DNA from: Cordylochernes scorpioides
Taxonomy: Eukaryota > Arthropoda > Arachnida > Pseudoscorpiones > Chernetidae
Assembly (NCBI GenBank): GCA_030710605.1
Contig: CP092880.1
Coordinates: forward strand, 7,311,619 to 7,375,618
Direction: 5' to 3'
DNA length: 64,000 nt
Shown: piece by piece, positions 1 to 10,088 of the stretch
Layout of the letters: the number at the start of each line of letters is the position of its first letter
Position numbering within the stretch: position 1 is the first letter of the stretch
Notes under the pieces: model-generated
What the model saw: only the letters and a program-made list of their open reading frames with translations
The model's database searches: none
What the model was told of the DNA's origin: nothing
Position numbers and translations under genes: made by a program

Positions 1-48
1 CATCAAAATATGAAACCATCTTTAGTTTTGTCTATGAGTGTATGTATG
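1..48. repeat. Terminal fragment of Tc1-like MITE
   Basis: The stretch 24-42 (AGTTTTGTCTATGAGTGTA) is the reverse complement of the terminal motif CACTCATAGACAAAACT that recurs at 28.1, 39.1-40.3, 49.5 and 53.4 kb. The rest of the element would lie left of the window. Only one end is visible. Confidence 0.55.
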
Positions 49-954
49 TTATATAGAAATATATTTCAAACATATTTCATAGATAAAATATTCTGTTAAA
101 TCGACCGCCAGAGGTCACGCTTTCCCTATAAATACTAATTGTGGTTGTCCCCCGTTGACCGGCTCAATCTTTTGTACATTATGTAAATAATCTTTTGTTT
201 TCCTTGTTCTACTCGCCTTAAGCCAGGCATTACTTTTATAAAATTATGTTTTTTTTATATATTCCTTTAACTCAATTAAATTACTGATATCAAAACCATT
301 CTTATTATTATTCTTTCTAGATTTTAACCACGACTGCATTAACATAGTATAATCCTCAAGATAATTAAAAAATCAAGCAGTAAATCTCTTTTTTTTTTAT
401 ATATATAAATAAGATGTATGTATGGCGCAAGGCGTGTATTTTCAAAATTCAAAAACAATTTTATTCCTATTCATTAGTTTCTGGTTTCTTAAAAAGGTAC
501 CTATTCTTGCTAGTTAGTAAGTTAAGCCCATATTTCCGATACCTTCAATGATTTTGATATTTATTTATTTTTTCGCAACCGTCATACATACTTGTGAAAA
601 TGTATCTTTTTTTTTCAATCTTTATTCCTTCTCGATAAAAGTTGGCTTCTCCATTGTTGATTTTAGGGATATTTTCTGTTTGATATTCTTAAAGCTTTCT
701 ACCATTGCAACTGTTAGTTTTTTTCCCTCACTGATCTCTCAAGTTACGTATGAATAAATATTTTAAATGCCAGCAAAACCTGCCGTCCTGAATGTACCCC
801 CAAACATTTTGTGGAAAAATTAAACAATAATTTGATGTTCTTTAAGACAAATTTTTGGTTTAGATCTATCAAATTGGATTATCTTCAATATACCTTTTAA
901 TTTCCTTGATCATTTCCAAATGCATCAATCTCGGAATCTTAGTCATAGATAGAA
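49..954. other. AT-rich intergenic DNA
   Basis: Low-complexity AT-rich DNA with T runs. The 69-codon open frame at 548-757 is T-rich (Phe/Ile/Ser biased) and looks like a chance frame. No gene, RNA or named repeat recognised. Confidence 0.6.
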
Positions 955-1320
955 TAGTGAGGCGTCATAACTAAGGCAAAAGAATGGCTGAAATCATGGC
1001 GGCCTAGACGATGTCGCACCGGGGGAGGATCAATTAAAGGATTAGTTCAACAAAACTTTTGGCAGATTAATGAGCGGCAGGCATTCCTGTCTGAAAGGAT
1101 GGCCTCTTGGGCGTGGTAGCATCCGGCAGAATTTATCCCAACCTGCTGCTTTGTCCGCCACAAAGCATGTGTCGCTTTCGACAAATTTACAGCAGGCCTC
1201 GGGGCCTTAGAACTGCTATGAAATTTACGTGGCTTGGCGGCGTAAATAATTCTCCACCTCTAGGGCTGTAAACACCGAATTTATGTTCCTTATCTTTGAT
1301 AACATCTTCAGGAAGACATC
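955..1320. other. GC-richer unique island, possible regulatory element
   Basis: Base composition rises sharply against the flanks; the segment is not repeated elsewhere in the window and has no long ORF. It contains homeodomain-like ATTA cores (for example GGATTAG, GATTAATG). A conserved non-coding element or an old unrecognised repeat would both fit. Confidence 0.25.
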
Positions 1321-2937
1321 TCTCTATATTATAGGGAGGCCAAATGGCAAAATAACTAACTGATAGGCGTGAAGTAAAGAGGTAAGTTGAAAATGAAGAT
1401 GTTTTGAATAAATATATAATATATTTTACAGGTTTCTATTTATAAACTCTTTGATTATATTTTAAAATAAATTATATGTGTGTGTGTTTTTAAGTTTTTC
1501 TAAACGAGAGCACCTCTATATAACTGACATTGATTTGTAAAACAGACGATTACTATCTCAAAATCTCTTATTTTTATTAGCATTTTATTTATTTAACTTA
1601 AAAACGCGATATTCCTGTTAAGAATATTTGCATCAATATAAAATTATTTTGTGCAAGTATATATACAATTGAACACACACACACAATCTAAAAAGTGTTA
1701 GACTTGATTTTTATCTCTCTCACAAGAAAAAAAAAAAAAAGAATATCAAACTATAATAACGAATAGATTCAAAAAGGATAAGTTTCTTTATTTGAAAAAT
1801 CAATTTGAGCTTTCGGGCGCAATTATAATTATTGAAAGGATTATTCGTCTTAATATCAAACTATATTAAAATATATATATATATATTGGATTTTTCTTGT
1901 AATTTTCCTTACTATCTATAAATTAATAGAGCATTTCGACGTGCATAATTTTCTGTTTTTTTTTTTCTATAATTCTTGGGGGTTTCCCCCCAAACGTGTG
2001 TTCTCTAAAACAATAAATAATAAAATATTTTTTTTAATCGACATTTAGTTCTTATTAAGATTTAGCAAACATAACTTGAAATTTTAAATTAAAATTATAA
2101 AATGTTTTTATTAAATGGTAAAAATATTTTTATAAATAAACTTTGAAATTTTGTTTTTAAACTATAAAATGTATTTTAAATAATAATATATTTAGCTATG
2201 TAGTAAAAAATTTAAAGAACAACGAGAAGAAATATTTATTTTTATTATATATCGATAAAACACGTTATTTCAAACCACACGGTTCTACAGGTGTAACTCA
2301 AAATATTTTTTGAACGTTAAGAATAATAACATTATATATATAAGATATATCATTTGAATATATCTAACCATCATTAAATTTACATCTGTAAGAGCTCTTA
2401 TTTTATATTTCTCCGTTATTCTTATTTTATTTCTATAAAATATATAATATATATTGTTATTTAATTTTTTAAATTTGTCTTTTTAAAACGGTAAAACATT
2501 TTTATAAAAATATAGATATACATCAAATGATTTTTATTTCTTTACATCCCTACATTCCGATGACTCCCATGAAGAAAAGGTGACAGTGATTCGATCAAAC
2601 GACGAGAAATAAATAAATTAAAAACGGTTGAGGACACGTATCCATATTATATTTTTTTTGAAACAGTCTCCAAACAGTCAACCTATTTTAAATACTATAT
2701 TTTAAAGATTTAAAAGCCTACTAAAATAATATATGATATTATATATAATTATATATAATTAAAGGATCAGGTTCCTAATCTATCTCATTGTTTCCTTTGT
2801 TGTTTAGTGATCTATATAACTGTTTGTTTTTAACAATTGTAAATTAGCGCAATTATCCCTAGCGTGAATATCTCGTTTTGTGTTATTTTTTTAAATATAA
2901 ATAAAAATATTATATATAATTCTTAGATATTATTATT
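1321..2937. other. AT-rich intergenic DNA
   Basis: AT-rich, with an A run near 1727-1741, a short (TA)n near 1868-1886 and a decayed copy (about 1774-1850) of the repeat at 10.86 kb, recognisable by AGGATAAGTTTCTTT and GAGCTTTCGGGCGC. No coding potential seen. Confidence 0.5.
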
Positions 2938-3137
2938 TGCAACATCTTCGTACACATTTATTTTTAGCAAATCTTTATTGTCTTAGTAAAGTCTGATACA
3001 GCCTTTTATTGTTTATTTTCGGAACGCCAAAAAGTGACAAAAACAAATCAAAAAGGGATGATGATAACCTGCGTCTTGCAGATTAACATTTTCATAGAAA
3101 CATATATATATACATATTTATTGCTAGCTATATATCA
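2938..3137 (-). repeat. 3' LTR
   Basis: Direct copy of 7292-7491 with no difference seen over 200 bp. In element orientation it begins TGATATATAG and ends GATGTTGCA. It contains several AATAAA motifs on the minus strand that could serve polyadenylation. It lies right after the polypurine tract. Confidence 0.93.
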
Positions 3138-3152
3138 CCATCTTCTCTCTTC
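3138..3152 (-). other. Polypurine tract (plus-strand primer)
   Basis: On the minus strand, GAAGAGAGAAGATGG abuts the 3' LTR and overlaps the pol stop codon TGA (3151-3153). Position and purine content are as expected for priming of second-strand DNA synthesis in LTR elements. Confidence 0.8.
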
Positions 3153-6060
3153 AAACACGAAATCTCACAGGCGGTCTCCTCGCTCGAGGTGGGTTCCGCC
3201 TCAGGACAGGACCCTCCTCTTTCAAGGCCTCGGGGTCCAGCGAGCGAAGAGGCTCCAATGACTTTCCATCGTCTGTATCACTCTGAACCTCTGAATCTTG
3301 ATCCGACCGCTGGCTAGTTAGTCCTGGCGACAGCGACTCCATATAACCTCTGTCTCGTACAACCTCCGAGATTATGGCACTGGGACCTGCTCCTCTTGAG
3401 TGCTCGGGTTGATGCTCTCCATCTCCACTCTCATCTTCCTCACCATTCCTCCACCTTTTTCTAATTTGATCCCTGTGATAGGCCTTTACCTGTCCGTGGA
3501 TCAAAATGGTGTAGACTCTAGTTCCCTTCTTGCCCACAATTTTTCCTGGGATCCATTTATCACCACCTCTAAAGTTTTTACACCACACCAAATCATCTAT
3601 CTGGAATTCTTCCAAATGGGTTCGCCGATCATACTTCATTTGCCTGGCTTGCTGGTCCCTAACTCTAGATGCCAAGCTGGGATGTATCAACGATACTCTG
3701 GTTCGAAGCGCACGCCCAATAAAGAGCTCTGATGGAGTCTTTCCCGTTGTCACATGCGGGGTGCTTCGATATGCCAGAAGAACTTTTGATAAGGTGTCTT
3801 GAATGGTATCCCCAATTTTCCTTTTATTTTTATCCAGGGCAGTCTTAATTGTTCTAACCGCTCTTTCAGCCAAGCCATTACTTTGCGGGTGGTACGCCGG
3901 GATCAATGTTTGTTTAATTCCATTTCCTTCCAGAAAACCTTTCATTTCACTACCAGTAAACTGAGGTCCATTATCAGATACAAGTTCCTCCGGTAGACCA
4001 TAGGAAGAAAAAAGTCGCCGTAGTTGCTCAATGGTTTTGCGTGTGGTGGTCTCTCTCATTGGGATGGCTTCGATCCACTTTGAATGACTATCTACTACTA
4101 TTAATAAATTAATGTTTTCCTTATTTGCAAAATCAATGTGAATTCTTTGCCAAGGTCTGGTTGACCATTTCCAGGGTTGCCATTTTCCTTTATTTGGCCC
4201 ATCCTGGGATTGCTGACAGCTTCTGCACTTATTTACCAAAAACTCGATTTGGGTATCTAGATTTGGCCACCAAAAATGTGATCTTGCTACAGCCTTCATT
4301 TTGTTCATACCGGAATGAGTCTCATGAAGACAGTTCAACATTTTTATTCTGAGAGATGGTGGAATGACAACTCTCATTCCCCAAACCAAACACTCCCCAT
4401 CTACAGTTAGCTCAAGTTTCCTTTGAAAATAAGGTCTGAGGTGATCAGCCACCTTTTCAGGCCAGCCTTGCTGAGTATAAAATTTGGCCAATGAGAGCAC
4501 TTCGTCTTTTTCAGTTTCCGTGGCAATTTCCTCTGCCGTGATCGGCAATTCTTCCACATAGGATAAAGCATAGACATTATTTAATCTTGGAATTTCTTCA
4601 CAGCCCACAGGAAAACGTGACAGAAGATCTGCATTCCCATGGTCTTGAGTTCTTCGAAATTTAATATCGTAAGTATAAGCTGACAAAATAAGCGCCCAAC
4701 GCTGCAATCTTGAAGTAGATAAGGTGGGGATTCCTGATCTTGAGCCCAAAATGGTCACCAATGGCTTATGGTCTGTAATAAGAATAAATTTTCTTCCATA
4801 AATAAATTGATGAAACTTGGTAACTCCATAAATAATGGCTAGAGCCTCCTTCTCAATCTGAGAATAATTTTGTTCTGCTACCGATAAAGTCCGTGAGGCA
4901 AACATAATCGGTCTCTCCTGGCCTTCTATAATATGTGACAACACAGCGCCCACTCCAATCTGCGATGCATCAGTGGCCAAACACAATGGCAAAGTCGCAT
5001 CATAAGGGACTAGCACCCTCTCCGAGGTAATGCTATTCTTGCACTTGTCAATGGCCTCTCCACATTCCTTTGTCCAAACCCAAGGACGTTTTTTGTGAAG
5101 AAGCTCATGAAGAGGCTTCAAAAGCTCTGGCAAATTGGGTATGAACTTCCCATAAAAGTTTACCAAACCAAGAAATGACCTTAATTCAGAGATATTCGTA
5201 GGCGTTTTGGCCTTCTGTATTGCTTGTACCTTATGATCTAAAGGTCTGATGCCCTCTTCCGTGACAAGATGTCCTAAATATTCAATTTCTTTTTGCAAAA
5301 ATAGGCATTTTTCTTTCTTTAGTTTGATATTATACTTCGCCAAGCGAGCAAATATAGTCTTCAACAACGCCAGATGTTCTTCAATTGATGCTGTGGCTAT
5401 AAGGACATCATCAATATAACAAATTACGCCTCCTATACCTGACAAAACCCTATCCATTACAGATTGAAAATAACTGGGCGCATTTGCCAATCCAAATGGC
5501 ATTCTCTTAAACCTGAAAAGCCCTTTATGAGTATTTATCGTTAGTAATGGTCGGGTGCCTGGGTCCACCTCTAATTGCAGATAAGCGTTCCTCAAGTCCA
5601 ATTTAGAAAAGTATTTTCCCTTGGCCAATGTGGAGAATAAATCTTGCTGTGTGGGAAGGGGATAGGCCGCAGTGTCCAAATATTTATTTAGAGTTACCTT
5701 GAAGTCGCAGCAAATTCTGATCTCTTTATTTTTCTTCGGCACTACAACCACTGGAGTGGCCCATTTACTGCTCGCCACCTCACATAGATAACCCTTAGCC
5801 ACCATTTTGTCTAATGCTTCAGTAACTGCTGGCCTAATGGCGAAAGGCACCGGACGAGCCTTATGGAAAATTGGATTCACATCACACATGTTTACTGAAA
5901 ATGTGAAACCTTTTATTGGTTCAGTTGTCTCCACAAATAGGGCTTGATTTTCCTTCAAAATTTCCTCAATGGTAATTTCCACAGGCATATGTTTTACCGC
6001 GAAACAGCCCAATTTCAATCTATTTATCCATTCTCTTCCCATCAAAGCCCTCTTTTCTCC
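3151..6060 (-). CDS. pol: Retrotransposon pol: reverse transcriptase, RNase H, integrase
   Basis: Open frame of about 969 codons in the same frame as gag-protease, directly after its TAA. Numbering from the Met at 6045: RT about 60-260 with KLDLRNAY (148-155) and catalytic YIDD (210-213); RNase H with ATDAS (D359), an IEKEALA motif (398-403 region) and TDHKPL (D425); integrase with an H/H-C607-X2-C610 zinc domain and catalytic D638, D691 and E727 (D to E spacing 35). The C-terminus has a GPY/F-like module (about 830-863, WIPGKI, YHRDQIRKR). These copy element RNA to DNA and insert it. All visible catalytic residues are present. It cannot be made without gag-protease unless the stop is read through or translation restarts at the Met at 6045. 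Confidence 0.93.
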   Translation of the reverse strand, partial: GEKRALMGREWINRLKLGCFAVKHMPVEITIEEILKENQALFVETTEPIKGFTFSVNMCDVNPIFHKARPVPFAIRPAVTEALDKMVAKGYLCEVASSKWATPVVVVPKKNKEIRICCDFKVTLNKYLDTAAYPLPTQQDLFSTLAKGKYFSKLDLRNAYLQLEVDPGTRPLLTINTHKGLFRFKRMPFGLANAPSYFQSVMDRVLSGIGGVICYIDDVLIATASIEEHLALLKTIFARLAKYNIKLKKEKCLFLQKEIEYLGHLVTEEGIRPLDHKVQAIQKAKTPTNISELRSFLGLVNFYGKFIPNLPELLKPLHELLHKKRPWVWTKECGEAIDKCKNSITSERVLVPYDATLPLCLATDASQIGVGAVLSHIIEGQERPIMFASRTLSVAEQNYSQIEKEALAIIYGVTKFHQFIYGRKFILITDHKPLVTILGSRSGIPTLSTSRLQRWALILSAYTYDIKFRRTQDHGNADLLSRFPVGCEEIPRLNNVYALSYVEELPITAEEIATETEKDEVLSLAKFYTQQGWPEKVADHLRPYFQRKLELTVDGECLVWGMRVVIPPSLRIKMLNCLHETHSGMNKMKAVARSHFWWPNLDTQIEFLVNKCRSCQQSQDGPNKGKWQPWKWSTRPWQRIHIDFANKENINLLIVVDSHSKWIEAIPMRETTTRKTIEQLRRLFSSYGLPEELVSDNGPQFTGSEMKGFLEGNGIKQTLIPAYHPQSNGLAERAVRTIKTALDKNKRKIGDTIQDTLSKVLLAYRSTPHVTTGKTPSELFIGRALRTRVSLIHPSLASRVRDQQARQMKYDRRTHLEEFQIDDLVWCKNFRGGDKWIPGKIVGKKGTRVYTILIHGQVKAYHRDQIRKRWRNGEEDESGDGEHQPEHSRGAGPSAIISEVVRDRGYMESLSPGLTSQRSDQDSEVQSDTDDGKSLEPLRSLDPEALKEEGPVLRRNPPRARRPPVRFRV

Positions 6061-7137
6061 TTACACCACCAACGCTCTAAGTTTGTAAGTAATATCTTGA
6101 CACTCCACTTTGACATTGATTTTACCTAGAATGGGTACCACGGTACCATCATAAGTTCTTACAATAATACTCGCTTTTTCCAATTTCAAGTGTTGAAGAC
6201 TATTTTTAAAATCCTTTTCTGATATCAGTGTTAGACCACTACCCGTATCCATTTCAAATTTAATAAAGTTTCCTTCTACTTTTAACTCCATCAGATAGGG
6301 AGGGTCACTTGAGGCAAAATTAATTTTATACTCAGGTATTGTCACGCTTATAATTTTCTGGACATACTCTTCCTCCTCTTCTTGGTCTCCTATCTGATGT
6401 ATATTTCCCGGCTGATTCTGATGTTGCCTTAGATTTCTTCTACTGCTCCAACATATTGAGGCAATGTGTCCTTTTTTATTACACTTAAAGCATATCGCCT
6501 CCTTAAATCTACATAGTTCTTTATGCTGTTTACCACAATGTTTACATTTGCCATTCTGGAAATTTGATTCAACCTTGCGTTCCATCCTCAACTTATCTAC
6601 ACAATCTTCACCCTGCTCCAAGTGAAATAATTTTGTATTTTTCTCGGCCGCTTCCATAGATAATGCTATCTCAATTACTTTAGCTAAAGAAATGTCGCCC
6701 TCCGACAAAATTCTATTTTGTATTTTGGCATTATATAATCCACAAACCATTTTATCACGTAAAGAATCCTCCAGAAAATTTCCAAAGTTGCATGAGGAAG
6801 CCAAACGCTTAATTTCCACCAAGTAATCCGAGATGCTTTCTTCCTTTAATTGCATTCTTTTAAAAAAAATGAACCTCTCTACTACAATTGAGCGCTTTGG
6901 AGAGAAGTGCCTTTTCAAGATATCTATTAGGTTATCAAAAGTTTTATCTTTAGGTAGAATAGGACTGCACAAATTCTTCAAAACACTATATGTTTTACTT
7001 CCCATGAGGGTTAGGAGATAAGCCTTTTTCTTCTCATCCCCTGCCTCCTCCAATATGAGAAACTGTTCCAATCGTTCATAAAACGTTTCAAAAGTTTCAG
7101 TTTCCTCATTATATTCCTTAAATTTGTAACTAGCCAT
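6061..7137 (-). CDS. gag: Retrotransposon gag-protease polyprotein (stops at TAA)
   Basis: 358 residues if begun at the Met at 7137, whose start MASYKFKEYNEE resembles gag starts of this group; an in-frame Met at 7209 would add 24 Cys/Lys-rich residues. Two zinc knuckles bind nucleic acid: CX2CX3HX3C (198-209) and CX2CX4HX4C (216-229). An aspartic protease begins near 286 with active-site DTGSG (297-301) and a later ILGKI. The TAA at 6061-6063 falls at the protease/RT boundary; the same frame continues at once with GEKRALMGREW, a typical linker to RT, so one nonsense codon separates the halves. Whether it is a mutation or a readthrough site cannot be told from one copy. Confidence 0.9.
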   Translation of the reverse strand: MASYKFKEYNEETETFETFYERLEQFLILEEAGDEKKKAYLLTLMGSKTYSVLKNLCSPILPKDKTFDNLIDILKRHFSPKRSIVVERFIFFKRMQLKEESISDYLVEIKRLASSCNFGNFLEDSLRDKMVCGLYNAKIQNRILSEGDISLAKVIEIALSMEAAEKNTKLFHLEQGEDCVDKLRMERKVESNFQNGKCKHCGKQHKELCRFKEAICFKCNKKGHIASICWSSRRNLRQHQNQPGNIHQIGDQEEEEEYVQKIISVTIPEYKINFASSDPPYLMELKVEGNFIKFEMDTGSGLTLISEKDFKNSLQHLKLEKASIIVRTYDGTVVPILGKINVKVECQDITYKLRALVV

Positions 7138-7276
7138 TTTTTTTTTACACTCTTTCTTAAATTTGCATCCTAAAACTTTGCAATTTGTGCCTTTAAAATT
7201 TACTTTCAATTATATGCAAAATCAAAGATATTTTCTAAAAATATTTACTTCAAAATTCGAGGGTACTTACTCTTAT

Positions 7277-7289
7277 ATCCTCGTCGCCA
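7277..7289 (-). other. Primer-binding site, complementary to tRNA-Ser
   Basis: On the minus strand TGGCGACGAGGAT follows the 5' LTR after two T residues. Its complement ATCCTCGTCGCCA is the 3' end, with CCA, of animal tRNA-Ser(GCU) as I recall that sequence. It primes minus-strand DNA synthesis. Confidence 0.8.
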
Positions 7290-7291
7290 AA

Positions 7292-7491
7292 TGCAACATC
7301 TTCGTACACATTTATTTTTAGCAAATCTTTATTGTCTTAGTAAAGTCTGATACAGCCTTTTATTGTTTATTTTCGGAACGCCAAAAAGTGACAAAAACAA
7401 ATCAAAAAGGGATGATGATAACCTGCGTCTTGCAGATTAACATTTTCATAGAAACATATATATATACATATTTATTGCTAGCTATATATCA
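7292..7491 (-). repeat. 5' LTR
   Basis: Partner of the repeat at 2938-3137; ends TG...CA. As the upstream LTR it should carry the element promoter. It has TATA-rich stretches (TATATATATAT) but no single promoter can be picked out. Confidence 0.92.
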
Positions 7492-8490
7492 ATAACTATA
7501 GTGTCTCTTTAATAATTAAAATTATACGTGATAAAGTTTTTTTTAATATGATAATATATATATTTATTTAGTTAATATAAAAAGTCATATATTGGATTGA
7601 ATAAAAATATTTATTTGTCTCAATACAATATATTGATTTTTATTACCTGAAGATTTATATATGTATCTTTCATATATATTTTTTTTATCTACAGAAATTT
7701 ATAATAAGCTTCAATTAAAATTGAAAAGGTTTAATTTAAAGTTGAATGCGTGAAATGATATATACTATTAATGGCACATCTTAAAATGTTTTGTTGTTAT
7801 AACCCGCTTTAAACAATTTATTTAATTTTGCATTATTATTTTGTTATTAAAAGTTATTAAATACGGCCTCTTCTATCAAAATATATGTAGAAGAATATAA
7901 TTATTATTTAATTTCTTTCATGTGATAATTTTTAAAATGTTTTCTGTTTAATAAAAAGTATATATCTATATTTTAAAATTTAAACGTTAAGCAATTTACC
8001 CTTAGTTTTTATTTAGTTTTTTTTTTAGAAGCGTTATATGAATACTTGAAATAGTTTTAGAGGATTTTCACACTAGAACATACTTTGAAATTTCAGGTAA
8101 GCCGAGGAAATGACACGGAGAGAAAAATCAGCAATCATAGAAGTGAAGCCATTTCTGTCTACATATGACATGGCATTCCACACCAGATAATGTCCAGCTT
8201 GGGCAGACTATATTTTCCGTTAAAAGAAACCATTTCACATCCCAAATATTGAACCAACTTTAGAAAATTTTGTTTTTCCCTATTTGGTCAATTATGGCAA
8301 TATACCCCTATAGTTACAGTATCAAACGTATTAAGTCTTTAAAATTCTGCTGTTTAATAATGTGTCGGGAGGATGGGGGGTGTTATTATAGTCTTTGAAA
8401 AAGCATATAAAATTTAAATAAAAAGAATTAAACAAAGTTAAATCGCTATTTTAAACTATTAATTACATTTAACTTAGAAAAAAATTATAA
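7492..8490. other. AT-rich intergenic DNA
   Basis: AT-rich; slightly higher GC at about 8085-8260, unique in the window and without an ORF. A G run (GGGAGGATGGGGGG) sits near 8370. Nothing recognisable as a gene. Confidence 0.55.
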
Positions 8491-8492
8491 TA

Positions 8493-8766
8493 CACCTATC
8501 CCCCGATTTACACAGTAGATACGTTCCTGAGAAAAACGTGTAAATCGGGGGATAGGTGTACACAGAAATAAAATGCATTGACAGGTTAAAATATGTAGTC
8601 AGCACATAAGCTCGGGATTCCTCGTGAGATGTGTACACAGCGCATGTGTTCAATCACAGTAGCATTTAGTATAGTTAGATAAAAACAAAAAAAAAAACTT
8701 ATTTGGAAAACCGTGTAAAAGCGAAAACGTGTAAAACAAGTACCCGTGTAAATCGGGGGATAGGTG
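8493..8766. mobile_element. TA-flanked MITE, family M1, copy 1
   Basis: Begins CACCTATCCCCCGATTTACA and ends with its reverse complement, flanked by TA on both sides (8491-8492, 8767-8768). A near-copy of the terminal motif sits inside the left end. Two other copies: 9822-10088 and 33854-34131. TA duplication and TIRs fit a Tc1/mariner/pogo-type non-autonomous element. No transposase within. Confidence 0.85.
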
Positions 8767-8971
8767 TACTTAAGTCAGTGGTACATTATATATATCAAAT
8801 TCTCTGGAGACTATGTATTCGTATTGTATTCGTATTTAGCCTGTTAAAGGACGTTATAATCCGAAAGCTTATCAAGCTTCTACCTTTCCAATAAAGAAAC
8901 TAATATATTTTATCTTTCTTGTTCTTGAAAATAAAGATACTTCGGCCAGTGAATCTTTTTATTACCTCGAC

Positions 8972-9001
8972 GTTTCGATAAAAATCTTTTGTCCTCGTCA
9001 G
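8972..9001 (-). other. Hammerhead-like core in left arm of E copy 1
   Basis: On the minus strand CTGACGAGGACAAAAG, a loop, then an A/T-rich stem and CGAAACGTCGAG. Same layout as the right arm at 9282-9311, but the 3' stem strand has one change. Resemblance only; see the findings. Confidence 0.3.
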
Positions 9002-9038
9002 GAGCAAACAAAAATAATATAATAATAGAATAATTTTT

Positions 9039-9233
9039 TAATTAAATTTAATTGCCATCTATCGTTAAATTTTTGCACATATAAATTTACTGGCAATGCG
9101 CTTCTTTTAAATATCATCAAATATTATCTCTACAGACCTTACTGCAATGATATGAGTTATTGAATAAGAGGGCATAACTCATCAGTGGTGAACCCTTTCA
9201 GCGGTTTGGTCAAATTAATCTCTAGACCGCTCT
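9039..9233 (+). repeat. R repeat, inserted with 12-bp target duplication
   Basis: 195 bp bounded by AGAATAATTTTT at 9027-9038 and 9234-9245, an exact 12-bp duplication that indicates retrotransposition into family E. Other copies: 36296-36488 (reverse), 47955-48062 (partial), 57772-57955 (foldback form). Shared landmarks: GCCATCTATCGTTAAA, TTTACTGGCAATGCG, AGACCGCTCT. Parent element unknown. Confidence 0.75.
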
Positions 9234-9281
9234 AGAATAATTTTTAACGCCTTGCCGAAATGTTTTTATTTTTGTTTGCTC

Positions 9282-9311
9282 CTGACGAGGACAAAAGAAT
9301 TTTGTCGAAAC
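9282..9311 (+). other. Hammerhead-like core in right arm of E copy 1
   Basis: CTGACGAG, a perfect 7-bp stem GACAAAA/TTTTGTC with loop GAA, then GAAAC. CTC before and GAG after the core could form stem I. Compared with a canonical hammerhead there is one extra base before stem II, and stem III is reduced to a C-G step in ACGUC, so self-cleavage by one copy is not predicted. Confidence 0.35.
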
Positions 9312-9394
9312 GTCGAGATAATAAAAAGATTTACTGGCCGAAGTATCTTTATTTTTAAGAACTATAAATGCTGGTCAGGCAGCCTCTATCTTTA

Positions 9395-9585
9395 TGATAA
9401 CTTTTGGGAATGGAATGGGGTGTAGGGGTGTAGCTTTCGTTGATCATGGCACTATGATTAGATGCACTAAACAGGACCTTTGGGAGAGGCCGCTGCTCAT
9501 CATAAAACAGCTCGAGGAGCATGAACTCATGGAATTTGTGTAATCTTTACACAAGGGGATAAGAAACAACAACAACGACGATAAC
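9395..9585 (+). mobile_element. 5'-truncated LINE, ORF C-terminus and (AAC)n tail
   Basis: One open frame from about 9395 to the TAA near 9543 ends ...QDLWERPLLIIKQLEEHEL and MEFV, followed by about 30 bases of 3' UTR and a short (AAC)n tail. A second copy with the same end lies at 14363-14472. Very short 3' UTR plus trinucleotide tail is typical of several non-LTR clades. The RT domain is absent. Confidence 0.65.
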
Positions 9586-9689
9586 TTTTACCTTTGGTCT
9601 TTTTTTTAGAAATCCGGCGATATTCCTTCTATTACAATACATTATGATTATTACTCTAGTAAAAGAAAACGTTACTAGTGATGATAACT

Positions 9690-9800
9690 AGAATTACCCA
9701 TAACATCAGTTTTATCAAATTCAGATTAAAAAGCCAACCTATATACCATGGTTTCAGGCTTCTGACCCTCATCCGTATAGACAATGACAATTAAAATAAT
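9690..9800 (-). repeat. Repeat family J fragment
   Basis: Minus strand carries GGATGAGGGTCAGAAGCC and TGAAACCATGG, then a CCTATATA...GGTTGGCTTTTTA stretch shared with 10297-10470, 26476-26830 and 36008-36130. Incomplete copy. Confidence 0.5.
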
Positions 9801-9821
9801 TTTATTGACATCTTGTCAATA

Positions 9822-10088
9822 CACCTATATCCCCCGATTTACACGGTAGATACGTTCCTGAGAAAAACGTGCAAATCGGGGGATAGGTGTACACAGAAAT
9901 AAAATGCATTGACAGGTTAAAATATGTAGTCAGCACATAAGCTCGGGATTCCTCGTGAGATGTGTACACAGCGCATGTGTTCAATCACAGTAGCATTTAG
10001 TATAGTGCGATAAAAAAAAACTTATTTGGAAAACTGTGTAAAAGCGAAAACGTGTAAAACAAGTACCGTGTAAATCGGGGGATAGGTG
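9822..10088. mobile_element. TA-flanked MITE, family M1, copy 2
   Basis: Same termini and interior as copy 1 at 8493-8766, with TA at 9820-9821 and 10089-10090. A one-base insertion (CCTATATCCCCCG) alters the left terminus. Chance ORFs inside are not real genes. Confidence 0.85.

Larger units (their letters stand above)
2938..7491 (-). mobile_element. Ty3/gypsy-type LTR retrotransposon, nearly complete
   Basis: A 4.55-kb element bounded by two 200-bp direct repeats that start TG and end CA. In order on the minus strand: 5' LTR (7292-7491), primer-binding site, gag-protease, RT-RNase H-integrase, polypurine tract, 3' LTR (2938-3137). The two LTRs look identical by eye, which suggests recent insertion. 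The domain order RT-RH-IN and the zinc-knuckle gag place it in Ty3/gypsy; a tRNA-Ser primer is typical of the mag group. One in-frame TAA splits the polyprotein. The flanks (TTATT left, ATAAC right) do not form the expected 5-bp TSD. Confidence 0.93.
8937..9353. repeat. Foldback repeat family E, copy 1 (interrupted)
   Basis: Inverted arms: ATACTTCGGCCAGTGAATC...on the left and ...CTGGCCGAAGTAT on the right. Each arm holds a CTGACGAGGACAAAA / TTTTGTCGAAACGTCGAG hairpin. The centre is interrupted by the R repeat (9039-9233). Related copies: 15612-15852 and 33717-34222. Confidence 0.8.

Noticed and set aside
3400..4352. Plus-strand ORFs within the LTR element
   Set aside because: Shadows of the minus-strand pol gene.
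9802..9984. ORF over the M1 MITE
   Set aside because: Equivalent frames differ or are closed in the other M1 copies; non-coding MITE.
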